Source: Rhodococcus rhodnii (GTDB lineage: Bacteria > Actinomycetota > Actinomycetes > Mycobacteriales > Pseudonocardiaceae). From it: 64,000 bases of DNA. The stretch covers positions 62,001 through 126,000 of the forward strand of contig JOAA01000017.1 in NCBI GenBank assembly GCA_000720375.1. The letters run 5' to 3'. Positions 23,738 to 30,678 of the stretch are shown piece by piece. Positions within the stretch are counted from its first letter, which is position 1; the number at the start of each line of letters is the position of its first letter. The notes beneath the pieces were generated by a model. That model saw only the letters and a list, made by a program, of their open reading frames with translations, did no database searches and was not told the origin of the DNA. A program made the position numbers and the translations under genes.

Positions 23738-26626
23738 GTGCGGATCGGGATTCTCGGGTCACTTGAGGTGTGGGGTGACGACGGTGCGCCGATCGCGGTC
23801 GGTGGCCCCAGGCCTCGCGCGTTGCTGATGTTGCTTGCCTACAACGCGAACCGGGTGGTCACGGTCGACGCGATCGTCGCGGCGCAGTACGGCGAAGACC
23901 CGCCCGCTGATGCGGCAGGCGCCGTGCAGGCGCACGTGTCACGGCTGCGCAAGGTGGTCGACGGTGTGACGTTTGCCGGCGGCGGTTACCGGCTCGCCGT
24001 TGATGCCGACGATGTCGACGCGCTGCGGTTCGAGCGGCTTGCCGCGGATGGACGGCGATTGCTTCAGGCCGGCGCGTACGACAAGGCCGCAGCCATGCTC
24101 CGCGAGGCAACAGGGCTGTGGCGCGGCCCGGCGCTGGCTGACCTGCCGTTCGGTGGAGCGCGCGCGGCGAGGCTGGATGAATTGCGGCTGGCCGCGATGG
24201 AGGACCTGATCGACGCTGAGCTGGCGTTGCCGACGGGCACGTCAGTGGCGGAGCTGCGGACCTTGGTCGCCGCCAACCCCTTGCGGGAACGGCTGCGTGG
24301 CCAGTTGATGCGAGCGTTGCACGCTGCCGGGCGGCAGGCCGAAGCGCTCGCCGAGTTCGAGGACACCCGCCGGTTGCTGGCCGACGAACTCGGCGCCGAT
24401 CCCTCCGCCGACTTGGCCGCCACGCATTTGGCGATTCTGCGGACGGACCACATGCCGCGGCGAGCCGGATTGCCCGCGCAGCTCACCAGCTTCGTGGGCC
24501 GTAGCGCCGAACTGGCGCGGCTGGATTCCTTGCGGGACACGAGGTTGGTGACCATTGTCGGTCCCGGCGGCACTGGCAAGACCCGGCTCGCGGTGGAGGC
24601 GGCACGCGGGCGCGAGGCGTGTTTCGTCGACCTGTCCCCTGTCAGTGACGGTGACCTTGTCCCGCACGCGGTGCTCGGTGCGCTTGGGCTGCGCGAGTCC
24701 GGTTTCGCGCTGGACACCGGTGACCCGATGCGACGGCTGGTGGCCGCGCTCGACCAGCCCATCCTGCTGGTCCTGGACAACTGCGAACGGGTGGTGGCCG
24801 CCGCCGCGGCCTTGGCTCGCACGTTGCTGTCCGAGTGCCCTGGCTTGTCGATTCTCGCGACGAGCCGCGAACCACTTGGCCTTACGGGCGAAACGCTCCT
24901 GCCGCTGGCTCCGCTTGAGCAGGATGCCGTACGGCTGTTCGCGGATCGCGCAGCCGCTGTCCGGCCGGGATTCTCGGTGACGGACCGGAATCGCGACACC
25001 GTCGCATCGATCTGCGCGGCGGTCGATGGACTTCCGCTCGCGATCGAGCTGGCCGCGGCGCGGCTGCGGCAATTCACGGTTGAGGAATTGGCCGAACGGC
25101 TGGTGACGCAGGGCCTGTTCCGGTTGCTGTCGCGCGGCGACCGGACAATGGCCGCGCGACACCAAACCCTGCGCGCTGTGGTGGCGTGGAGTTGGGATCT
25201 GCTGACTCCCGCCGAGCAGGCGGTGGCCGCGAGATTCTCCGTGTTCACCGGCGGCGCGTCGCTCGCGGCGGTGGAGGCTGTGTGCGAGACGACCGACGAC
25301 GTACTCGCGGATCTGATCGACCGTTCGCTCATTGAGACGGACGGGCGTCGCTATCGCATGCTCGACACGATCCGGTGGTTCTGTGCGGAACGCCTTCCGC
25401 CAGACGCGCGGCGCGCACACGCCCGTTACTACCTCACCCTCGCCGAGCGCGCCGATCCGCATTTGCGGAGTGCCGAACAGCTGGACTGGCTCGCAACGCT
25501 GTCGGCCGACCACGACAACCTGATGGCCGCGCTGCGCTGGTCGGCAGACAACGACCCGGCGACCGGGTACCGGATAGTGGCGGCGCTGACCGCGTACTGG
25601 TGGCTGTCCGGACGCCGCAGCCAGGCGAGCGAGGCGTGCGCGGCACTGCTCGAACGCGACTTCGTGCTGGATGAGCAGTACGTGGCGGGCGTGCTGCATG
25701 CTGCGCCGAAGGACGAGGCGCATTGGGCACGGGCAGCAGAGGTCATGCGCGGCCTGACGGGACCTATGCGGTATCCGTTCGTTGCTGCGGTGTGGGGCAT
25801 GACCACAGGCCCGTGGGGACCGCTGGACCAAACCGATCAATTGCTGGGCGCCGGGCCGTGGAACGCGGCGCTCGGCCGGTTGAGCCTGGCGATGATGAAG
25901 GTCCTGGACGGCCGACCCGCCGAAGGGGAGGCCGAGCTGCGAGACGTGCTGACGACGTTTCGTGATCTCGGTGAGCGCTGGGGAATGGCGCAGGCGCTCG
26001 ACTGGCTGGGTGAAGTCGCGAGCTGGCGCGGCGAATGGGACCGCGCCGCAACACTCTGGGCGGAATCGCTGGCGCACTACGAGCGGTTCGGTGCGCTGGA
26101 GGAGTGCGTGGACGTGCTGTGCAGACGGGCCGATTGCCTGATGCGGCAAGGCGATGCCGCGGCGGCCGAATCGGACTTCCGGCGCGCGGGCGAGCTGACC
26201 AAGCGAGCAGGCCTGCCGGAGTCACCCGAGGTGCTGCTTGGCCTGGGCTCGGTCAGCGGTTCGGCGGAGCTCTTGGCCCGGGCGCTGGCCGTGACAGGCG
26301 ACGACTTTCTCGGCATGCAGACCAGGGCGCGTGTCCTGACAGCGTTGGGGCGGCACGAGGAGGCAGTCGCGGTCGCCTGGACATCGCCGATGATCACGAC
26401 GCTGGCCGCGGCAGTGGAAGGGCTGGCGAGTGTCCAGCCCGCATCACGGGCGGCGTTCCTGCTTGGCACCGCGGTGGCACTGCGCGGCACGACAATCGCA
26501 GGCGATCCGACCGTCGCGGCCACGGCCGCGAAGGCGACCGATGAACTTGGCGCGGAGGCCTTCGCGGCGGCTTACGCCGACGGGGTACGGCAGACTCGCG
26601 ACCAGGCCCTGACAGCACTCTCCTGA
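23738..26626 (+). CDS. SARP/AfsR-type transcriptional regulator with NB-ARC and TPR (962 aa)
   Basis: Residues 1-90 form an OmpR-like winged helix (LGSLEVWGDDGAPIAVGGPR, HVSRLRKVVDG). Residues 95-235 form the bacterial transcriptional activator (BTAD) domain. An NB-ARC-type ATPase follows with Walker A GPGGTGKT at 275-282, LVLDNCERV (Walker B) and GLPLAIELAAARLR. The last 400 residues are TPR-like. Such proteins activate specialised-metabolism genes by binding 11-bp-spaced direct repeats. The GTG at 23738 is the natural family start; the message may be leaderless. A set of 11-bp repeats sits right after its stop, ahead of the monooxygenase gene, which is its probable target. Confidence 0.92.
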   Translation: MRIGILGSLEVWGDDGAPIAVGGPRPRALLMLLAYNANRVVTVDAIVAAQYGEDPPADAAGAVQAHVSRLRKVVDGVTFAGGGYRLAVDADDVDALRFERLAADGRRLLQAGAYDKAAAMLREATGLWRGPALADLPFGGARAARLDELRLAAMEDLIDAELALPTGTSVAELRTLVAANPLRERLRGQLMRALHAAGRQAEALAEFEDTRRLLADELGADPSADLAATHLAILRTDHMPRRAGLPAQLTSFVGRSAELARLDSLRDTRLVTIVGPGGTGKTRLAVEAARGREACFVDLSPVSDGDLVPHAVLGALGLRESGFALDTGDPMRRLVAALDQPILLVLDNCERVVAAAAALARTLLSECPGLSILATSREPLGLTGETLLPLAPLEQDAVRLFADRAAAVRPGFSVTDRNRDTVASICAAVDGLPLAIELAAARLRQFTVEELAERLVTQGLFRLLSRGDRTMAARHQTLRAVVAWSWDLLTPAEQAVAARFSVFTGGASLAAVEAVCETTDDVLADLIDRSLIETDGRRYRMLDTIRWFCAERLPPDARRAHARYYLTLAERADPHLRSAEQLDWLATLSADHDNLMAALRWSADNDPATGYRIVAALTAYWWLSGRRSQASEACAALLERDFVLDEQYVAGVLHAAPKDEAHWARAAEVMRGLTGPMRYPFVAAVWGMTTGPWGPLDQTDQLLGAGPWNAALGRLSLAMMKVLDGRPAEGEAELRDVLTTFRDLGERWGMAQALDWLGEVASWRGEWDRAATLWAESLAHYERFGALEECVDVLCRRADCLMRQGDAAAAESDFRRAGELTKRAGLPESPEVLLGLGSVSGSAELLARALAVTGDDFLGMQTRARVLTALGRHEEAVAVAWTSPMITTLAAAVEGLASVQPASRAAFLLGTAVALRGTTIAGDPTVAATAAKATDELGAEAFAAAYADGVRQTRDQALTALS

Positions 26627-26630
26627 CAGC

Positions 26631-26663
26631 GCTGTCGGTGGGTTGTCGGTGCGTTGTCAGCGG
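26631..26663 (+). promoter_or_regulatory. Three 11-bp direct repeats, candidate SARP box
   Basis: GCTGTCGGTGG (26631-26641), GTTGTCGGTGC (26642-26652) and GTTGTCAGCGG (26653-26663) are consecutive direct repeats with exactly 11-bp period, the spacing bound by SARP proteins. A CTTAGA -10-like element lies about 10 bases below, and the monooxygenase ATG at 26684 follows at once. Confidence 0.7.
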
Positions 26664-26683
26664 GGCCCGCGACCTTAGAGCCC

Positions 26684-27811
26684 ATGAACATCCTCATTTC
26701 CGGCGCCAGCGTCGCCGGCCCCGCACTGGCTCTCTGGCTCGCCCGATACGGCGCCACCGTGACAGTCGTGGAGAAGGCGTCCACGCTCCGCACCGGCGGG
26801 CAGGCCGTCGACTTCAGAGGCGCCACGCACCACACGGTCCTCGAGCGGATGGGCATCCTCGACGAAGTGCGCCGCCGTCAAACCGGCGGCCAGGACCAGA
26901 CGATCGTCGACGCGCAGGGACGACCGGTCACCGTCATCCCCGGCGAATTCACGGGCGGGGACATCGAAATCCGCCGAGGCGATCTGGCCGAACTGCTGTA
27001 CGAACGCACGAAGGACCAGTGCGCGTACATCTTCGGCGACTCGATCACCTCGCTTACCGAGACGGACAACGGCGTGCACGTGACGTTCGCCGATGGCCCG
27101 CCGCAGACGTTCGATCTCCTCGTCGGCGCGGACGGGATCCACTCGAACGTCCGCCGCCTCGCGTTCGGGCCGGAGCAGGACCACGTCCGCTTCCTCGGCT
27201 ACTACTACGCACTGGCCAACCTGGACATCGACGGCGAAAACCTGATGTACAACGAGCCCGGCCGGATGATCGTGATCGGTGGGCCGAAGGCGCAGTCGTT
27301 CTTCGTGTTCGCCGCGCCAGAGCTCAGCTACGACCGATACGACCCCGAGCAGCAGAAGAAACTGCTGCTCGACGCCTACCGGGGCGGCGGATGGCGCATT
27401 CCTGAGGTCCTCACGAAAGTGCCCGCGTCACCCGATTTCTACTTCGATTCGCTCAGCCGCGTCGAGATGGATCACTACGCCAAGGGCCGGGTGGTGCTGC
27501 TCGGTGACGCCGCGTACGGCAACACGCTCGGCGGGTTCGGCACAGGCCTGGCCATCGTGGGTGCGTACGTACTCGCCAATGAGCTGCATCGGAGCGGATA
27601 CGACCACGTGACCGCGTTCGACCGGTACACCGAACTGCTCCGCCCCTACGCGAAGGGCAACCAGAAGGGCACCGCCGGTCCTTTCCTCGCACCCAGGACG
27701 AAACGGGGGATCAGCATGCGGAACCTGGTTTTCAAACGCGCCGCCCTGTTCGGCGCGATGATGAAACTCACCGACCGCTTCGCCACCAACATCGACCTGC
27801 CTGGCTACTGA
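26684..27811 (+). CDS. FAD-dependent monooxygenase, PheA/TetX family (375 aa)
   Basis: The N terminus has the FAD-binding ISGASVAGPALALWLARYGA (GxGxxG-like) and EKASTLRTGGQ. DG motif: LVGADGIHSNVRR. The GD motif VVLLGDAAYGNTLGGFGTG contacts the FAD ribityl chain. Such single-component hydroxylases oxidise aromatic or polyketide substrates, or inactivate tetracycline- or rifampicin-like compounds. The ATG at 26684 is five bases from the predicted -10, so the message is probably leaderless or nearly so. It stands alone behind the SARP-type repeats. The substrate is unknown. Confidence 0.9.
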   Translation: MNILISGASVAGPALALWLARYGATVTVVEKASTLRTGGQAVDFRGATHHTVLERMGILDEVRRRQTGGQDQTIVDAQGRPVTVIPGEFTGGDIEIRRGDLAELLYERTKDQCAYIFGDSITSLTETDNGVHVTFADGPPQTFDLLVGADGIHSNVRRLAFGPEQDHVRFLGYYYALANLDIDGENLMYNEPGRMIVIGGPKAQSFFVFAAPELSYDRYDPEQQKKLLLDAYRGGGWRIPEVLTKVPASPDFYFDSLSRVEMDHYAKGRVVLLGDAAYGNTLGGFGTGLAIVGAYVLANELHRSGYDHVTAFDRYTELLRPYAKGNQKGTAGPFLAPRTKRGISMRNLVFKRAALFGAMMKLTDRFATNIDLPGY

Positions 27812-27814
27812 GCC

Positions 27815-28384
27815 TCAGGACTGCTCGTACGCCGCCCGCAGCCAGCCCGCGACCTCGTCGTCCACCTCGGCCACATCCGTCAGCGCGACTCGGTGCGTGC
27901 ACATCCCGCCGGCCGCGCGCAACCGGTCCGTCGGCGGGGTCTGCTCGAGGTTCAGCCCGAGCTCGACGCGTTTCGCGGACTTGGGCTCGATCAGGGCGAA
28001 CTGTTTGGACCGGCGCAGGCTCACCCCGGTCTTCTTGATCGACACGGTCACGTCGTCGCCGAGTGCTTGCGCGGACAGCACAAGTTCGTCGTAGATCGGC
28101 CGCAGCCCGGCCTTGGTCCCGCGGTACTGGGCCTCCAGCAGGTCGTTCGCCGATGCGGGGCCGCCAGCGGCCAGCTCGCGGATCTTGTGGGCGAGAGCGT
28201 TGGCGTTGCCGTGCGTGAGACCGTGCTCGGTTTTGAGGTAGCTGACGATCTGGCCGTGCTTGGTCAAGCCCGTGCCGGCGACCAGCGTGTGCCATTGCGG
28301 CACGGTCCGGCCGGTGGCCCGCTCGATGTTCTTGATCTGCGTCGCCGCAGCCGCTTCGGGATTGGTCACCGCGACACGGTGCAT
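27815..28384 (-). CDS. DUF4287/DUF5655 domain protein (189 aa)
   Basis: The first 75 residues (EAAAATQIKNIERATGRTVP, KTEHGLTHGNANALAHK) match DUF4287. The rest (RGTKAGLRPIYDELVLSAQA, VSIKKTGVSLRRSKQFALIE, TDVAEVDDEVAGWLRAAYE) matches the DUF5655 transport-like domain. The function is unknown; these proteins are small cytosolic singletons in many actinomycetes. ATG 28384 is given; a GTG at 28369 (VTNPEAA) may be the true start since no ribosome binding site is evident. It lies 10 bases after the AraC gene, so the two are co-transcribed. It is convergent with the monooxygenase. Confidence 0.82.
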   Translation of the reverse strand: MHRVAVTNPEAAAATQIKNIERATGRTVPQWHTLVAGTGLTKHGQIVSYLKTEHGLTHGNANALAHKIRELAAGGPASANDLLEAQYRGTKAGLRPIYDELVLSAQALGDDVTVSIKKTGVSLRRSKQFALIEPKSAKRVELGLNLEQTPPTDRLRAAGGMCTHRVALTDVAEVDDEVAGWLRAAYEQS

Positions 28385-28394
28385 GCCGGCGGGC

Positions 28395-29237
28395 TCAGTC
28401 GTCTTGGACGGATTTCACGTCCGGCACGAACCCGGGCTCGGCCTGGTCAGGCGCGAACGCCGCCCGTTGCGCGGCCAGGTACGCCGACGGGGTCACCCCG
28501 GTGTGCCGCTTGAAATCCCGGATCAGGTGCGCCTGGTCGAACCAGCCCAGCGTGGCGGCCAGTTCGATCCACGCGACCTGGCCGTAGACGTCGATGTGGT
28601 CCAGTAGCCCGCGTACGCGCAGTATCCGGGCCAGCGTTCGTGGGCTCAGGCCGACGACCCTGGTGAACTCACGATCGAGATGCCCATGGGAGACACCGAG
28701 TTCCGCGGCGATTTCGGCGATGCTCCGCGTCGGATCACGTTCCAGCGCGGCGACGGCCTGCTGGCAGCGATCCATGCGGGGGACGGGCGTGGCGGTGCGT
28801 CGCAGCGTCGCTTCGAAGAGGTCGAGCATCTCGTCCGGAGTGGACAGTCGCAGCAGTCCGGCACGGAGCTCGGCGGCGGGCGGCCAGACCTCCACGAGAT
28901 CGACGACGCGGCCCCGCAACTGGGCCGGACTCAGGCCGAACACGGCCTGACACGCCACCGGCCCGGCCACGATCCCGACGCAATAAGTCTCCGCGGTGGG
29001 CTGGTTGACGATCGGCCGGTCGTGCGGTCCGATCAGGAATCCCGTTGCCGCTTCGAGTGTTTCGCCGGTGGCCGCGGTCTGGCGGATCGGCGGGCCCAGC
29101 ACGATCCCGGCCACTGTGGACCCGGTCGGCGCGATGTGCTCCCGCTGGTAGGTGATCCGGCCACGGGCGTACCAGATCGACTCGACCAACGGTGCAAGCG
29201 AGCCGCCCGGCTGCCGCGGCACATACGTGAAGTCCAC
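28395..29237 (-). CDS. AraC-family transcriptional regulator (280 aa)
   Basis: An N-terminal DUF6597-like ligand domain (PLVESIWYARGRITYQREHI, FLIGPHDRPIV) precedes an AraC helix-turn-helix pair at about 175-265 (IAEIAAELGVSHGHLDREFT, LAATLGWFDQAHLIRDFKRH). The family usually starts as here, at GTG 29237 (VDFTYVPRQPGGSL); the open frame upstream to 29531 crosses the crcB remnant. It probably regulates itself and the DUF4287 gene that follows. The inducer is unknown. Confidence 0.87.
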   Translation of the reverse strand: MDFTYVPRQPGGSLAPLVESIWYARGRITYQREHIAPTGSTVAGIVLGPPIRQTAATGETLEAATGFLIGPHDRPIVNQPTAETYCVGIVAGPVACQAVFGLSPAQLRGRVVDLVEVWPPAAELRAGLLRLSTPDEMLDLFEATLRRTATPVPRMDRCQQAVAALERDPTRSIAEIAAELGVSHGHLDREFTRVVGLSPRTLARILRVRGLLDHIDVYGQVAWIELAATLGWFDQAHLIRDFKRHTGVTPSAYLAAQRAAFAPDQAEPGFVPDVKSVQDD

Positions 29238-29296
29238 GCGGCAACGATAAAGCGAGTCACTCGGCGTGGGCCACGAGCCGGAGCGTTGACACCGAG

Positions 29297-29630
29297 CTAG
29301 CTGACGACTGAATGCACCGTCGTGTAGGTCAGCAGCGCCGCACCCAGTCCGGCGATGACGCTGACGATCACGTCCATGGCGGCGTGGAAGTACGCCTTTT
29401 GTTCCATCAGGCGAAGTGTCTCGAAGCTGAAGGTGCTGTAGGTGGTCAGCGCGCCGCAGAACCCGGTGCCCCGCAAGGTGACCAGTGCGCCCGGCACAGC
29501 GTACCGGCTCCAGCCAGCGCGCCGAGGACAAGACAGCCGACGACGTTCACGCTGAAGGTGCCCCATGGAAAGTGGCTGTCGTGGCGGGTTTGCACGGCGC
29601 GGTCGGTCAGGTACCGCAGTGGGGCCCTCC
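29297..29630 (-). pseudogene. crcB: Broken fluoride exporter gene crcB
   Basis: In one frame from about 29626 the sequence reads APLRYLTDRAVQ, HFPWGTFSVNVVGCLVLGAL. Then a short indel shifts to another frame reading GTGFCGALTTYSTFSFETLR to a stop at 29297. These are the start and the signature of CrcB/Fluc fluoride channels. The N-terminal methionine region is replaced by an in-frame stop, so the copy is dead. Fluc channels are dimers, often from paired genes; no second copy is present here. Confidence 0.8.
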
Positions 29631-29771
29631 CGGATCACCGGCATCCGCTGTGGCGTCAGCAAATCCAGCTGACTGAGCACTGCTCGCCGCTCTCCTGGCC
29701 GCCTGAACACCACCGGATCATTCGCCGCCTGTGGTATGACAATCAGCAGGTCCGGGAATCGGGAGGTCCTC

Positions 29772-29903
29772 GTGGACGAGACACACCTTGGCGACTTCCG
29801 CGGCGTGGTGCTGGGCGACGATGCGACCGTCGAGGTCGTGGCCGAGCCACCGGACAAGCCGGCCCAGCCACCCGCGCCAGCAGATCCCGCGGAAACCCAG
29901 TAG
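29772..29903 (+). CDS. Small acidic/proline-rich protein ahead of DUF6338 gene (43 aa)
   Basis: GTG 29772 is preceded by GGGAGG and opens a 43-codon frame: VDETHLGDFRGVVLGDDATV, then a Pro/Ala-rich tail (EPPDKPAQPPAPADPAE). It ends at TAG 29903, only 4 bases before the ATG of the DUF6338 membrane protein. An in-frame ATG at 29736 is an alternative start. It lacks membrane segments. The spacing and ribosome binding site argue that it is real and belongs to the same operon. Function unknown. Confidence 0.6.
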   Translation: MDETHLGDFRGVVLGDDATVEVVAEPPDKPAQPPAPADPAETQ

Positions 29904-29907
29904 CAGC

Positions 29908-30675
29908 ATGGTTCCCTCGACGGCCGCCGCGGTTGTCGTCTTCCTGCTGCTGGTCACGCCGGGGATCGCATTCGAGTTGCTGTGGCAGCGGACCAGACCG
30001 CGGCGTGACGAGAGCACGTTCATCGAGATCAGCCGGGTGCTGTTGGCCGGAGTGGTGTTCAGCGGCAGTGCCACGGTGGTCGTGGCGGTCGCGGCGGCGG
30101 TCGTACCCGGTTCGGCGGCAGACCCCGCCGTGCTGCTGCGGGACGGCAACCGGTACATGACCGAGCACCCGAGGCTGGTCCTGGTGACGCTCGCCGCCAC
30201 CGTGTTGCTGGCGTTGTGCGCAGCGGTCGCCACGCACGCGCTGCTGACCCCGCCGATGCGGCGAATCGCCCAGGAAACGGTGTGGCATACGGCGTTCAGC
30301 CGGATGGCGCCGACGGGTGCGCGCGTGTTCTTGAGCGTGCAGCTCAAGGACGGAACGACGATCACCGGCTACACAGCCGGCTACTCCACCGAACCCGACC
30401 CGGCCAAGCGTGACCTGCTGCTGGTCGCGCCGCTGACGATCCGCCCACCCGGTGCCGCCGAGCCCGACCAGCTCACTCGGTCCTGGCAGACCCTGGTGGT
30501 GGCCGGCGGCGACATCTCCACGATTGCCGCCGCCTATGTCAGTACCACCCGGCCAAGCATGCAACCGCGACGCGGGCTGCTCGCCTGGCTCGCCAGGCAC
30601 GCGTGGCAGGCCTCCCTTGGTGTAGCGCTCGTCATCGTGCTCGCGCTGCTCGTCGCCGGACTCGCCGGACGCTGA
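29908..30675 (+). CDS. DUF6338 membrane protein (255 aa)
   Basis: Helices near residues 5-25 (AAAVVVFLLLVTPGIAFELL), 45-70 and 90-115 are followed by a cytosolic SH3-like or beta-rich part (VFLSVQLKDGTTITGYTAGY, KRDLLLVAPLTIRPPG) and a C-terminal helix (ASLGVALVIVLALLVAGLAG). The N-terminal LWQRTRPRRDESTFIEISRVL is typical of DUF6338. The ATG at 29908 is preferred because the longer frame lacks membrane character. It is separated by 3 bases from the TPR-CHAT gene and 4 from the small upstream gene. A membrane anchor or sensor role for the protease is inference. Confidence 0.83.
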   Translation: MVPSTAAAVVVFLLLVTPGIAFELLWQRTRPRRDESTFIEISRVLLAGVVFSGSATVVVAVAAAVVPGSAADPAVLLRDGNRYMTEHPRLVLVTLAATVLLALCAAVATHALLTPPMRRIAQETVWHTAFSRMAPTGARVFLSVQLKDGTTITGYTAGYSTEPDPAKRDLLLVAPLTIRPPGAAEPDQLTRSWQTLVVAGGDISTIAAAYVSTTRPSMQPRRGLLAWLARHAWQASLGVALVIVLALLVAGLAGR

Positions 30676-30678
30676 CGC

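Noticed and set aside
24064..26149. Two long minus-strand frames (422 and 635 codons) opposite the SARP gene
   Set aside because: Both are low-complexity Arg/Ser/Gln-rich shadows of a well-supported regulator on the plus strand.
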